A stretch of 34,591 nt of DNA from Azovibrio restrictus (GTDB lineage Bacteria; Bacteroidota; Bacteroidia; Chitinophagales; Chitinophagaceae): contig JANLJF010000042.1 of the NCBI GenBank assembly GCA_029255605.1, forward strand, positions 1-34,591, in the 5' to 3' direction. Below the pieces are notes generated by a model, which was not told the DNA's origin, ran no database searches, and saw only the letters and a program-made list of their open reading frames with translations. A program made the translations under genes and the position numbers. Of this stretch, positions 9,572-17,452 are shown piece by piece. Numbering within the stretch: position 1 is the first letter of the stretch; each line of letters begins with the position of its first letter.

Positions 9572-10492
9572 ATGAAACTTGCACAACTGATACACAACCC
9601 AACCGCAGGCGCAGAAACCTACACGCCGCAAACCCTCGTAGCATTGATAGAATCCTTCGGTTTTAAGTGCATCTACACCTCCAGCAAAAAGAAGAACTGG
9701 AAGAAATTCGATAGCTCTGCCGACTTTCTCATCATTGGTGGTGGCGATGGCACTGTGAAGAAAGTGGCCGATGTTTTATTATCACGTAGAATATTGGATA
9801 AGCAATATAAGGTAGCCTTGCTGCCATTGGGTACAGCTAATAATATTGGCAAAACGCTAAAGCTATCGCAACGCTCTACAGAAAAAATAATCCAATCGTG
9901 GAAGAAACCTGCCATAGTACCCATAGACGCAGTACAGCTATCTGGTCTGCTCAATAAGGAATTCTTTCTTGAATCTTTTGGCTTCGGTATTTTTCCGCAC
10001 CTGATGAATAGCATTACGGAAAAGCATAAGAAAGCAGTTGGTACACCTGAAGAAGAACTGCAAATGGCTTTGGAAATGCTGCTGGAAATAGCGGAAAATT
10101 ATAAACCTAAAGAAAGCAAGATATTTATAGATGGTAAAGACTATTCAGGTGAATACCTGATGGCAGAAGTAATGAATATACAATCCATAGGCCCCAACCT
10201 GGTGCTCAATCCCAAAGGTCATCCTGGAGATGGCATACTGGAAACGGTATTAATATCAGAAAAGGACAGGAAGAAATTAATCCGCTATATAAAAGAGCTT
10301 ATCAAAGGAAAAGAAATATCTTTCCCCGTCAATGCCATTCGCGGCCGGCAAATCACGCTGTCCTGGGTAGGCGCAGATGCACATGCCGACGACGAAGTGA
10401 TCGAATATACTAAAGAGCAGGAAGTAACACTAGATGTACGCAATGGCATCCTACAGTTTATACTTCCCAAACGGCAAAGCCGTAAATCTTAG
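9572..10492 (+). CDS. Diacylglycerol kinase-family lipid kinase (first of two)
   Basis: A 306-residue member of the DAGK_cat (YegS/DgkB/LCB5-like) family, which phosphorylates a lipid hydroxyl using ATP. The nucleotide-binding motif is GGGDGTVKKVADVLL with GGGDGT at residues 56-61, and PLGTANNIGKTL follows at 85-96. The C-terminal half is the usual beta-sandwich lipid-binding part. N-terminal LIHNPTAG replaces the more common NP-SG loop but keeps its pattern. Its stop codon overlaps the convergent hydroxyglutarate oxidase stop by 4 bases. The lipid substrate is not predictable. A second relative is encoded at 22601-23494, and the two are clearly different in sequence. Confidence 0.92.
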   Translation: MKLAQLIHNPTAGAETYTPQTLVALIESFGFKCIYTSSKKKNWKKFDSSADFLIIGGGDGTVKKVADVLLSRRILDKQYKVALLPLGTANNIGKTLKLSQRSTEKIIQSWKKPAIVPIDAVQLSGLLNKEFFLESFGFGIFPHLMNSITEKHKKAVGTPEEELQMALEMLLEIAENYKPKESKIFIDGKDYSGEYLMAEVMNIQSIGPNLVLNPKGHPGDGILETVLISEKDRKKLIRYIKELIKGKEISFPVNAIRGRQITLSWVGADAHADDEVIEYTKEQEVTLDVRNGILQFILPKRQSRKS

Positions 10493-11709
10493 TTTAGCCC
10501 GAAATGCTTAGTGGCCATATCTTCTACCGCACTACCGATAGCTAACGCTGCGGTAGCTGCCGGCGATGGGGCGTTCAGCACATGGATGGCATTACCACTC
10601 ACTTCTATTTTAAAGTCGTCTATCATATTCCCTTCTTTAGATAAGGCCATAGCCCGTACTCCCGCACGGCCGGGCACAATATCGTCGCTTTCCAAAGATG
10701 GTATCAGCTTCTGCAGGCGTTTCAGGAAATAAGCTTTCGAGAAGGCACCACGGTATTCATCCAGGCCAAAACGCCAGTGTTTGGCAAAGAACTTCCACGT
10801 ACCGCCAAAACCAAAGGCCTCAGCCGTATCTTTTGCATTGAAGGCCGTTTTGCTATAGCCTTCGCGTTTAAAGACGAATACAGCATTGGGCCCGCACTCT
10901 ACTTCACCATTGGTCATGCGGGTAAAGTGTACACCCAGGAAGGGGAACTGCGGATTCGGCACAGGATATATCAGGTTGCGCACTTTCTTCCTTCCCTTCT
11001 CGCTCAGGTCATAATAGTCTCCCCTGAAGCCAACGATAGCGTCTTCCGTTCCCGCACCTTCTTTCTTCGCTATCCTGTCGCTTTGCAGCCCTGCACATGC
11101 TATTATATACCGTGCTTCAAAATTTTTATTATTTGTTTTTATAATGGTTTTGCCATCCTGGTGTACAAAGTCTTTTGCTTCTGTATTCAGGAATACTTTA
11201 CTACCGTTGAACTTTTGCTCCAGCAGGTCCGCCAGTTTTTGTGAAAAGCCTACATAGTCTATAATGCCGGTACATCCTACCCACAGGCCGGATATACCTT
11301 CGCAATAAGGCTCTATCTCCTTTATCTGCTCACGGGTTATTACGGCTATGTCTTCTACGCCATTGGCCAGGCCATTCTGATATACTTTGTTCATATGCGC
11401 CAGCTCGCTTTCATGAGTAGCCACAATTACCTTACCGCATATATCATGCTTCACATTATGTTCTTTGGCAAAAGATACCAGTTCACGCCTGCCTTCCACA
11501 CAATTTTTTGCCTTGTAAGAACCGGGCTTGTAATAAATACCCGAATGTATAACCCCGGAGTTACGCCCCGTTTGGTGAGATGAAACCCTTCCCTCTTTTT
11601 CCAGCACTGCAATTTTCAGGTGCGGGTACTTCAGGTTTATTTTATATGCAGTTGCCAATCCTACGCAGCCACCACCTATCACCACAATATCGAAAAGGTT
11701 ATTATCCAT
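10489..11709 (-). CDS. lhgO: L-2-hydroxyglutarate oxidase
   Basis: A 406-residue FAD-dependent oxidoreductase of the DAO superfamily that oxidises L-2-hydroxyglutarate to 2-oxoglutarate, passing electrons to oxygen or the quinone pool. The Rossmann motif VVIGGGCVGLATAYKI lies at the N-terminus. The diagnostic QTGRNSGVIHSGIYY and the C-terminal GRAGVRAMAL segment match LhgO/YgaF. The frame is open to 12045, but the extra 112 residues are not family sequence. The ATG at 11709 is preceded by AAAGGA and by a good -33/-7 promoter. The gene converges with the lipid kinase (4-base stop overlap) and is divergent from the SET gene. It probably repairs a side product of central metabolism. Confidence 0.95.
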   Translation of the reverse strand: MDNNLFDIVVIGGGCVGLATAYKINLKYPHLKIAVLEKEGRVSSHQTGRNSGVIHSGIYYKPGSYKAKNCVEGRRELVSFAKEHNVKHDICGKVIVATHESELAHMNKVYQNGLANGVEDIAVITREQIKEIEPYCEGISGLWVGCTGIIDYVGFSQKLADLLEQKFNGSKVFLNTEAKDFVHQDGKTIIKTNNKNFEARYIIACAGLQSDRIAKKEGAGTEDAIVGFRGDYYDLSEKGRKKVRNLIYPVPNPQFPFLGVHFTRMTNGEVECGPNAVFVFKREGYSKTAFNAKDTAEAFGFGGTWKFFAKHWRFGLDEYRGAFSKAYFLKRLQKLIPSLESDDIVPGRAGVRAMALSKEGNMIDDFKIEVSGNAIHVLNAPSPAATAALAIGSAVEDMATKHFGLN

Positions 11710-11734
11710 TAGAAAGTCCTTTATAAAAACGCTG

Positions 11735-11765
11735 CAAAGTTGCGCCAATAGTTTCAGGCATCCAA
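11735..11765 (-). promoter_or_regulatory. lhgO: Bacteroidota-type promoter for lhgO
   Basis: On the minus strand TTG (11765-11763), a 20-base gap and CAACTTTG (11742-11735) match the -33 / TAnnTTTG arrangement with one mismatch. Transcription would start near 11728, leaving about 19 bases before the ATG, with AAAGGA as ribosome site. Confidence 0.5.
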
Positions 11766-11785
11766 TAGTTTTTCCTGTTATCATC

Positions 11786-11815
11786 TTGCCGAATAGGCAT
11801 TGGTGTATAGTTTTA
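11786..11815 (+). promoter_or_regulatory. Possible promoter for the SET-domain gene
   Basis: TTG (11786-11788), a 19-base gap and TAGTTTTA (11808-11815) fit the phylum's promoter except for the last base of the -7 box. Transcription would start near 11822, 35 bases before the ATG. Confidence 0.4.
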
Positions 11816-11856
11816 TTATAATAAATGAATAAATTCGCGCTCGACAAAAATAATTC

Positions 11857-12306
11857 ATGGCTTTTCTTGAAAAGGATCTCTCCGTTAAAACCTCTACCCT
11901 GCCCAATGCCGGTAAAGGTCTCTTCACCAATGTTTTCATTCCTAAAGGCACCCGCATTGTAGAATATAAAGGCAAGAGAACTACCTGGGAAGTAGCCAGT
12001 AAAGATGTAGATAACGGGTATATCTTTCATATAGACGATGAGCACGTATTAGATGCCAAGAATTACAAAAGCTCACATGCCCGCTATGCTAATGACGCAA
12101 CTGGCCTCAGCCGTATAAAAGGCCTCAGTAATAATGCAGAATATACTATTGAAGACGACAATCGTGTATACATAGATGCCAAGAAAGACATTCCCGCAGG
12201 TAGCGAAATATTCGTTAGCTATAGCAAAGAATACTGGGATGTAATACGTGCCAATATCAAAATCGACAACGATAAGGCCAACACGAAAAAGTCAACGAAA
12301 AAATAA
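11857..12306 (+). CDS. Free-standing SET-domain protein (putative protein-lysine methyltransferase)
   Basis: A 149-residue protein that consists almost only of a SET domain, the S-adenosylmethionine-dependent protein-lysine methyltransferase fold. Residues 16-27 (PNAGKGLFTNVF) match the opening SET motif. ARYANDA at 75-81 and SNNAEYTI near 91-98 correspond to the knot region that binds the cofactor (NHS-like). GSEIFVSYSKEYW at 115-127 corresponds to the GEEL-x-x-DY motif, with Y122 as the catalytic tyrosine. There is no post-SET cysteine cluster. The C-terminus is lysine-rich (ANTKKSTKK). It is monocistronic and divergent from lhgO, so context says nothing of its target. Family assignment is good; enzymatic activity is inferred. 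Confidence 0.87.
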   Translation: MAFLEKDLSVKTSTLPNAGKGLFTNVFIPKGTRIVEYKGKRTTWEVASKDVDNGYIFHIDDEHVLDAKNYKSSHARYANDATGLSRIKGLSNNAEYTIEDDNRVYIDAKKDIPAGSEIFVSYSKEYWDVIRANIKIDNDKANTKKSTKK

Positions 12307-12574
12307 CCTTGCCTATAGATAGACCGTGTGCTCCGCTTGTTTTATATACCTAGGTAGCGGAAAATCGGTTCATAATATCTGGAATGCCCTTTCCATCGAT
12401 CAGCACTTTACACATTAACACCAAATAAATATCATTTAGATTAATTAAAGCTTTCTATGTGTAAAAATCATTTTTTGTTACTTACATTCGCACTATAAGG
12501 GGATTTAAGGGTGAGCTAAATAGCTATGATGTTCTACCATCTGTGCTAGTTTTTTACATATAGAGGACTCACCG
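12307..12574. other. Intergenic region before the hybrid kinase
   Basis: This 268-base AT-rich gap holds no convincing gene. It contains a 9-base perfect inverted repeat, TTTACACAT (12407-12415) and ATGTGTAAA (12457-12465), with a 41-base interior. Short palindromes TACCTAGGTA (12347-12356) and TTAATTAA (12441-12448) are also present. A clear ribosome site (AGAGGA) lies just before the kinase ATG. No good -33/-7 promoter was found, so the inverted repeat may mark a regulated leader. Confidence 0.4.
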
Positions 12575-14572
12575 ATGAAAAATGAAAGACAGATTCTGTT
12601 GAATTTGAATGCACTTGCTGTATGCATTTGCATAGCATTTGTTATTTGCCTGCAGATAGGCCACTACCCTGCTTTTAGTATATATTTCTTTGCAGCGGCA
12701 TTATTATATGGCCGAAATATATGGCTGGCATCTCGCAACAAAGTCACAGCTACAGCTATTAATTCCATTGTAATCTCTAATATACTGGTACTATTATTCG
12801 ATACCGGTTATAATAGCCCCGTGTATGGATTCATGGTTTATATCCCATTAATGCTGCTTCTTTTTATTATAATATCCTATGAAAAGAAAAGCGTCAGTAT
12901 CTCTCTCGCACTGTTTTCTGCGCTGTGCTTATTTATCACCAATTTCACAGAATTAGGGGGGCGGCTTTCTACTCATTTATATGCCAGCAACTACCTCAGC
13001 GTTATAAAAGGCATTAATGTGAGTGCAACAATGTTGCTCTGCATATTTATCACAGGCGGCATTATTATCGCAAACAAGCGTATCACTAACCTGTTGCACA
13101 TAAAAAAGAAACTGCTTGAAGAAAAAGAAAGCACTATAGCTTTCCTTAACAACCATGTTTCCGAAGGTTTGTTCCGAATAGCTCCGAATGGTATATGTAT
13201 AGCTGCAAATCCGGCTTTTGCATCTCTGTTCGGATACAATCCTTCTGAAGTTATCAACACATCACCCTTCTATCTTTTTTTCGATAAGTACACATTTAAT
13301 GACATTCTTGCGCTGCTCCGCATGGGAGACCTGGTACTTTCTAAAGAATTTGAATTGCAACGAAAGGATGGCAGCGTTTTTACCGGAGTCGTTAGCCTTA
13401 CGCAGTCTAATTACAACGGCAATCTATATTACGAGGGCATCGTTAAGCCCCTGATACCTGAAAAAAAGAAAGCTACAATAAAGGAGAAGTCGCAATTTCT
13501 TTCCATCATTAGTCATGAAATACGCACACCGGTCAATACTATAGCTGGTATAGGCGCCCACCTTGCTAAAAAAGATTTGCCGGAAGATATACAGCCTGAT
13601 GTAAAATTGCTGAACGAGTCTTCACAAACCCTTATCCGCGTATTAGATAATATACTTCTATATAATAATATAGAAAAAGGTAGCCTGGTACTACATAATA
13701 AACCTATAGACTTAAAGAGCTTGTGCCGCAATGTTTGCAATCTTTCAATACTAACAGCACAACGCAAGAATATTTCGTTGCAGTTCGATTTCGATACCAC
13801 GTTAACCACACCCATTATTGGTGATGCAGCTAAACTGGCACTTGTACTGAACAATCTGGTTAGCAACGCTATCAAATTTACAATGCAGGGTAGCGTTATG
13901 CTAAGTATTAAAAAAGTGGCGGAAACAGAGAATACTGTAAGTGTGCTGTTTATTATTAAAGATAGCGGCGCGGGTATTCCCCCTAAAAGCCTGCCATATA
14001 TTTTCGATGCCTTCAGTCATCTGAGCAATGATATCACGCGCCAGCACGATGGCATGGGCTTAGGCCTGTATGTTAGCAAACATATATTATCACTCATGCA
14101 TTCCCATATTGAAGTGGATAGTTCTGTCGGACTGGGTAGTTCTTTTCAGTGTTTTCTGACATTTGAAAAATCAGGTAATACTTATCCTGTAAAAGTGAAC
14201 TACCACACAGACCTACGCGGGTTGCGCATTTTATTAGTAGAAGACAATGCATTAAATGTACTTGTTGCCAAACGCGTATTTCAGGATAAAAATGTAACAC
14301 TGGACATAGCTGAAGATGGCTTTATTGCATTGGAGAAAACACTGCAGAATACCTATGATATTATACTAATGGACCTGCATATGCCGGGCATGGATGGTTT
14401 TGAAACGACAAAAGCCATACGCAAAACAAATAAGGACGTGCCTATCATTGCTTTCTCTGCCGATGTATCTGATGAAGCAAAAGAAATGGCCATCAATGCC
14501 GGTATGAATGACTTTATAACAAAACCTTTCGATCCTGAAAGGCTATTCAATAAAATATCTAAAAACCTTTGA
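12575..14572 (+). CDS. Hybrid sensor histidine kinase (membrane, PAS, HisKA, HATPase, receiver)
   Basis: A 665-residue hybrid kinase. Residues 10-168 hold about six transmembrane helices with short loops. A PAS domain follows at about 185-295 (LFRIAPNGICIAANPAFASLFGY). The HisKA helix has FLSIISHEIRTPVN with H314. The HATPase domain has N427/N431 (NNLVSNAIKF), DSGAGIP (D463) and GMGLGLYVSKHI. The receiver domain at 549-665 has E556/D557, phosphoacceptor D600 (ILMDLHMPGMDG) and K650 (TKPFD). No DNA-binding output or Hpt domain is present, so a phosphorelay to an unlinked Hpt protein or regulator is likely. The gene is 41 bases upstream of a membrane PAS protein, probably in the same transcript. 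The AGAGGA ribosome site supports the start. Confidence 0.95.
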   Translation: MKNERQILLNLNALAVCICIAFVICLQIGHYPAFSIYFFAAALLYGRNIWLASRNKVTATAINSIVISNILVLLFDTGYNSPVYGFMVYIPLMLLLFIIISYEKKSVSISLALFSALCLFITNFTELGGRLSTHLYASNYLSVIKGINVSATMLLCIFITGGIIIANKRITNLLHIKKKLLEEKESTIAFLNNHVSEGLFRIAPNGICIAANPAFASLFGYNPSEVINTSPFYLFFDKYTFNDILALLRMGDLVLSKEFELQRKDGSVFTGVVSLTQSNYNGNLYYEGIVKPLIPEKKKATIKEKSQFLSIISHEIRTPVNTIAGIGAHLAKKDLPEDIQPDVKLLNESSQTLIRVLDNILLYNNIEKGSLVLHNKPIDLKSLCRNVCNLSILTAQRKNISLQFDFDTTLTTPIIGDAAKLALVLNNLVSNAIKFTMQGSVMLSIKKVAETENTVSVLFIIKDSGAGIPPKSLPYIFDAFSHLSNDITRQHDGMGLGLYVSKHILSLMHSHIEVDSSVGLGSSFQCFLTFEKSGNTYPVKVNYHTDLRGLRILLVEDNALNVLVAKRVFQDKNVTLDIAEDGFIALEKTLQNTYDIILMDLHMPGMDGFETTKAIRKTNKDVPIIAFSADVSDEAKEMAINAGMNDFITKPFDPERLFNKISKNL

Positions 14573-14613
14573 TCAACACACCATTTTTTTAACCAAATTC
14601 AAACTTACCTATT

Positions 14614-15321
14614 ATGAGAACCGGGGGAAAATCAATCTACATGTTTTTTATCTATACGGCAATCTGCTTCTGCATCAACCTTGAGTACCTGTCAAACATC
14701 AATAGTATTATTTTCTGCTCTTTGCTCGAAGGTTATATGCTAGGCCTCATCACTTATAATCTGATGGAGCCCGCCCGTTCATTCTTTTCACACCTTTTGG
14801 GCGACCGGTATAAATTCGATTCCAATCGCATGAAGAAATTTATATTTCCGCGACTGGAGATATTTCCGGATATCGTATCAATATTCAGAAAGAACAATTT
14901 AGAAGAGATTCATGATGTAATGCCATATAATGCCCAGACGGAAGTAGAAGACTATAACATGTTTTTTGAAAAGTCTGCATTTCCAATGTTGCTGGTCGAT
15001 CCTGTAAATGGCCGGTGTCTTAATGTAAATAATGCCGCAGTCGACCTGTTTGAATTCAGCAAAACAGAGTTTATGAACGGAGATGCAGGCACTTTCTATT
15101 GCACGCCTGGTATTAAGCTCCCGGTTAATGCAACCATATTAGATGGAGGCATATATAATCACAAAAAGAAGAATGGGCAACGTTTCTGTGCGCATGCCTA
15201 CTTCAAAAATGCGACCTTCAAGCATCATCAGGCCAGGCTTGTAATACTTATAGAAGAAACTGAAAAAATATCATTAGGCGTAAAGGATATCCCCAGGCAA
15301 GAACTAACTATTCAGTATTAA
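14614..15321 (+). CDS. Membrane protein with a single PAS domain, no output domain
   Basis: A 235-residue protein. Residues 7-48 form two hydrophobic helices (MFFIYTAICFCINLEYL; IIFCSLLEGYMLGLITY). A basic linker follows, then a PAS-like domain at about 115-215 (FFEKSAFPMLLVDPVNGRCLNVNNAAVDLFEFS, split here as FFEKSAFPMLLVDP and then GRCLNVNNAAVDLF). The KKKNGQRFCAHAYFKN segment matches the late PAS strands. There is no kinase, cyclase or receiver domain. It is 41 bases after the hybrid kinase and is followed by a strong terminator, so the two probably form an operon. It may act as an accessory sensor for that kinase. PAS assignment is moderate to good; role is inference. Confidence 0.8.
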   Translation: MRTGGKSIYMFFIYTAICFCINLEYLSNINSIIFCSLLEGYMLGLITYNLMEPARSFFSHLLGDRYKFDSNRMKKFIFPRLEIFPDIVSIFRKNNLEEIHDVMPYNAQTEVEDYNMFFEKSAFPMLLVDPVNGRCLNVNNAAVDLFEFSKTEFMNGDAGTFYCTPGIKLPVNATILDGGIYNHKKKNGQRFCAHAYFKNATFKHHQARLVILIEETEKISLGVKDIPRQELTIQY

Positions 15322-15323
15322 CA

Positions 15324-15356
15324 ATGAAGGGAGCGAATGCTCCCTTCATAATTTTT
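15324..15356 (+). terminator. Rho-independent terminator after the PAS gene
   Basis: A perfect 11-base stem, ATGAAGGGAGC (15324-15334) and GCTCCCTTCAT (15339-15349), closes on a GAAT loop. It is followed by AATTTTTA. It lies 3 bases past the PAS gene stop and between two convergent genes, and the T-run fits plus-strand termination. Confidence 0.85.
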
Positions 15357-15910
15357 ATCGGCCCGCATGGCTTCCTTCGGCCATTTCTTCTACCATCTTG
15401 CTGCAAAATGCAGGTAAATCATCCGGGTTGCGGCTTGTTACCAGTCCGTTATCCACTATTACTTCTTCATCTGCCCATTCAGCACCTGCATTTACCAGGT
15501 CTGTTTTGATGGAAGGGTAAGATGTCATCTTTTTTGCCTTTTACATAGCCTGTTTCTATCAGTGTCCACGGTCCGTGGCAAATGGCGGCAATGGGTTTTT
15601 GCTCATCACAAAATCCTTTCACAAAGGTTACCGCATCCTGGTTCATGCGCAGCTTATCGGGGTTCATTACACCACCGGGCAGCACCAGTCCATCGTATTG
15701 CTCACTGGTTACGCTATTTACCGTTTTATCTACACTAAATGCATCGCCCCAGTCAGTATGTTTCCATCCCTTTACCTGGCCACTTTTCAGCGATACTACA
15801 TCCACCTGCGCACCTGCGGCCTTCAATGCCTCAATAGGTTTTTCAAATTCTGATTGTTCAAAACCATCTGTCACTAATACGGCTACTTTCTTATTGTTCA
15901 ACTTTTGCAT
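15355..15910 (-). pseudogene. DJ-1/PfpI-family protein (type 1 glutamine amidotransferase-like), frameshifted
   Basis: An intact gene here would encode about 184 residues of the PfpI/DJ-1 superfamily, seen as stress-related glyoxalases, chaperones or deglycase-like proteins. From the ATG at 15910 the first part has VLVTDGFEQSE (E18) and the nucleophile elbow AAICHGPW (C111, H112). After residue 127 or so the frame breaks at a run of six A on the minus strand (15530-15535) and ends early at 15479. Removing one A restores the conserved C-terminus ([18 protein letters not shown], then [17 protein letters not shown]) to a stop at 15355-15357. The active-site half is unaffected, but the truncated form would lose the last strands and helix. 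Either a recent frameshift or a base-calling error. Confidence 0.85.
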
Positions 15911-15989
15911 GGTTATAATCTTTTCTATGCTTGGGTTAAAAACTATACCACACCCATTCCCCAATTTTTAACGCCGGCATGGCATTGTC

Positions 15990-16005
15990 TGGCACGGTTT
16001 TTATT
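15990..16005 (+). promoter_or_regulatory. Possible sigma-54 promoter
   Basis: TGGCACG (15990-15996) is a full match to the -24 element of RpoN promoters. The position of the -12 element reads TTATT instead of TTGCT/A. It sits 35 bases before the ATG at 16041, a normal distance. The missing -12 GC makes this tentative. No -33/-7 promoter was found for this gene. Confidence 0.35.
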
Positions 16006-16040
16006 CTACACTTCATCAGAACACTAAAACACGTCGAGAT

Positions 16041-16229
16041 ATGAAAAAGAGAACACTGAACTACCTTAGGAAATCAAAAGCAAGGAACATATTTAGCCGC
16101 GTAGCAGAAGTTGACTTGAAAACATTTCTGTCTGCAGCACAAGAGCTTTGCTATAGCAGTACGGTAAAACGTCACGTAGAAAAAACTTTACAGCGCCTGG
16201 ATAGTTACCAGTTTGGCTTACGTGCATAA
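16041..16229 (+). CDS. Small basic protein of unknown function
   Basis: A 62-residue predicted protein that I do not recognise. It is rich in lysine and arginine at the N-terminus (MKKRTLNYLRKSKARN) and appears wholly alpha-helical, with no cysteine pair, signal peptide or membrane segment. Support for it being real: it occupies an otherwise empty gap, is followed directly by a hairpin terminator, and has a promoter-like element at a sensible distance upstream. It could be a small regulatory or nucleic-acid-binding protein, but that is only a guess from composition. Confidence 0.6.
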   Translation: MKKRTLNYLRKSKARNIFSRVAEVDLKTFLSAAQELCYSSTVKRHVEKTLQRLDSYQFGLRA

Positions 16230-16272
16230 TTTACGATACATAAAACAATACCCCGCATTGGGATTGCATACC

Positions 16273-16300
16273 AAGGCTTGCCTGTAAGGCAAGCTTTTAA
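16273..16300 (+). terminator. Hairpin terminator after the small gene
   Basis: GCTTGCC (16276-16282), loop TGTAA and GGCAAGC (16288-16294), extended by three weaker pairs and followed by TTTTAAAATT. It stands between the convergent small gene and dinB, and the T-run favours the plus strand. Confidence 0.65.
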
Positions 16301-16302
16301 AA

Positions 16303-17406
16303 TTAGAAAAGCTCCAATTGCCAGCTACCACCTTTATAGCGGCTCTTCTCTATTGTTTCATTAAAGTTAGAAAGCGATATACCCAACAATCTTGTAGGTT
16401 GTCCTTCCGGCGAGGTGGACAGTAATAATTCCTTTGCAACAGATGCTATCGCATCTACATCATCCGTAGGGTTGGGTATAGACATACTGCGGGTTATCTG
16501 CTTAAAATTGCTGTACTTTATTTTCACGGTAATGGTCCTCCCCTTCAGTTTATATCGCTGCAGTCTTGCCTGCACAAGGCCGGCTATCCTATCTAATTCC
16601 GTATTCATCTCTTCCACTTTCGTAAGGTCGTACGGGAAAGTATCCTCCGCCCCTACCGATTTGGTTTCCCTGCTGGTATGCACTTCCCTGTCATCTATTC
16701 CCCTTACTATGTGGTAATAAAACCGTCCCGTTTTTCCAAACAGGTCTACCAGTTCGTCTTCTGTCAGCTTCTTCAGGTCGGCACCGGTAAACAGGTTCAT
16801 GTTGCGCATCTTCTGCGCTGTCACTTTACCTACCCCAAAAAACTTTTCTACGGGCAGTTGTTCCATAAATTCTGTTACTGCCGATGGCCCGATAAAGGTC
16901 AATCCATCAGGCTTATTGTAATCTGAAGCTATTTTGGCTACAAATTTATTTACAGATACACCTGCCGAGGCAGTCAGTTGCAATTCATCTTTTATAGCCT
17001 GCTTAATGCGTTTGGCTATTTCTATGGCGGAGCCAATGCCTTGCTTATCTTCCGTCACATCCAGGTATGCTTCGTCTAATGACAAAGGTTCTATCACATC
17101 GGTATACCTGCGGAATATCTCTCTTATCTTTTCAGATACCTCTTTATATACTGCAAAGCGGGGATATACAAATATTACATGCGGGCATAGCTCCTGCGCT
17201 TTCTTCGATGCCATGGCCGACTTTATGCCATATTTACGTGCCTCATAGCTGGCGGTAGCTACCACGCCACCTCTACCCTGCGGCGAGCCACCCACTACTA
17301 TAGCTTTACCCCTGTACTCGGGGTTATCCCGCTGCTCAACAGATGCATAAAATGCATCCATATCTATATGGATGATCTTACGCTGTTTGTTGTTGGAAGC
17401 TTCCAT
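16303..17406 (-). CDS. dinB: DNA polymerase IV (Y-family translesion polymerase)
   Basis: A 367-residue error-prone Y-family polymerase for damage bypass. The catalytic carboxylates are in HIDMDAFYASVEQ (D15, D17) and LSLDEAYLDV (D111, E112). The palm, fingers, thumb (helix-hairpin-helix near VGKVTAQKMRNMN) and little-finger domains are all present. The last five residues, QLELF, are a textbook beta-clamp-binding motif. The frame extends to a TTG at 17424; the ATG at 17406 is the better start. It lies 46 bases after the CheB-like gene on the same strand. No SOS box was recognised upstream. Confidence 0.97.
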   Translation of the reverse strand: MEASNNKQRKIIHIDMDAFYASVEQRDNPEYRGKAIVVGGSPQGRGGVVATASYEARKYGIKSAMASKKAQELCPHVIFVYPRFAVYKEVSEKIREIFRRYTDVIEPLSLDEAYLDVTEDKQGIGSAIEIAKRIKQAIKDELQLTASAGVSVNKFVAKIASDYNKPDGLTFIGPSAVTEFMEQLPVEKFFGVGKVTAQKMRNMNLFTGADLKKLTEDELVDLFGKTGRFYYHIVRGIDDREVHTSRETKSVGAEDTFPYDLTKVEEMNTELDRIAGLVQARLQRYKLKGRTITVKIKYSNFKQITRSMSIPNPTDDVDAIASVAKELLLSTSPEGQPTRLLGISLSNFNETIEKSRYKGGSWQLELF

Positions 17407-17452
17407 TGCACCTGCAAATATCAATTATAATTTACACTAGCTATGCCGGCAT

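Noticed and set aside
11710-12045. N-terminal extension of the hydroxyglutarate oxidase frame
   Set aside because: The 112 extra residues precede the Rossmann fold, overlap the SET gene on the other strand, and are upstream of a good promoter and ribosome site for ATG 11709.
12407-12465. Terminator for the SET gene
   Set aside because: The inverted repeat has a 41-base interior and is 100 bases downstream, so it is not a normal intrinsic terminator.
15528-15536. Programmed -1 frameshift at the AAAAAAG run in the DJ-1 gene
   Set aside because: The shift needed is +1, and the run is not in the phase (A AAA AAG) of a -1 slippery site. A base error or mutation is simpler.
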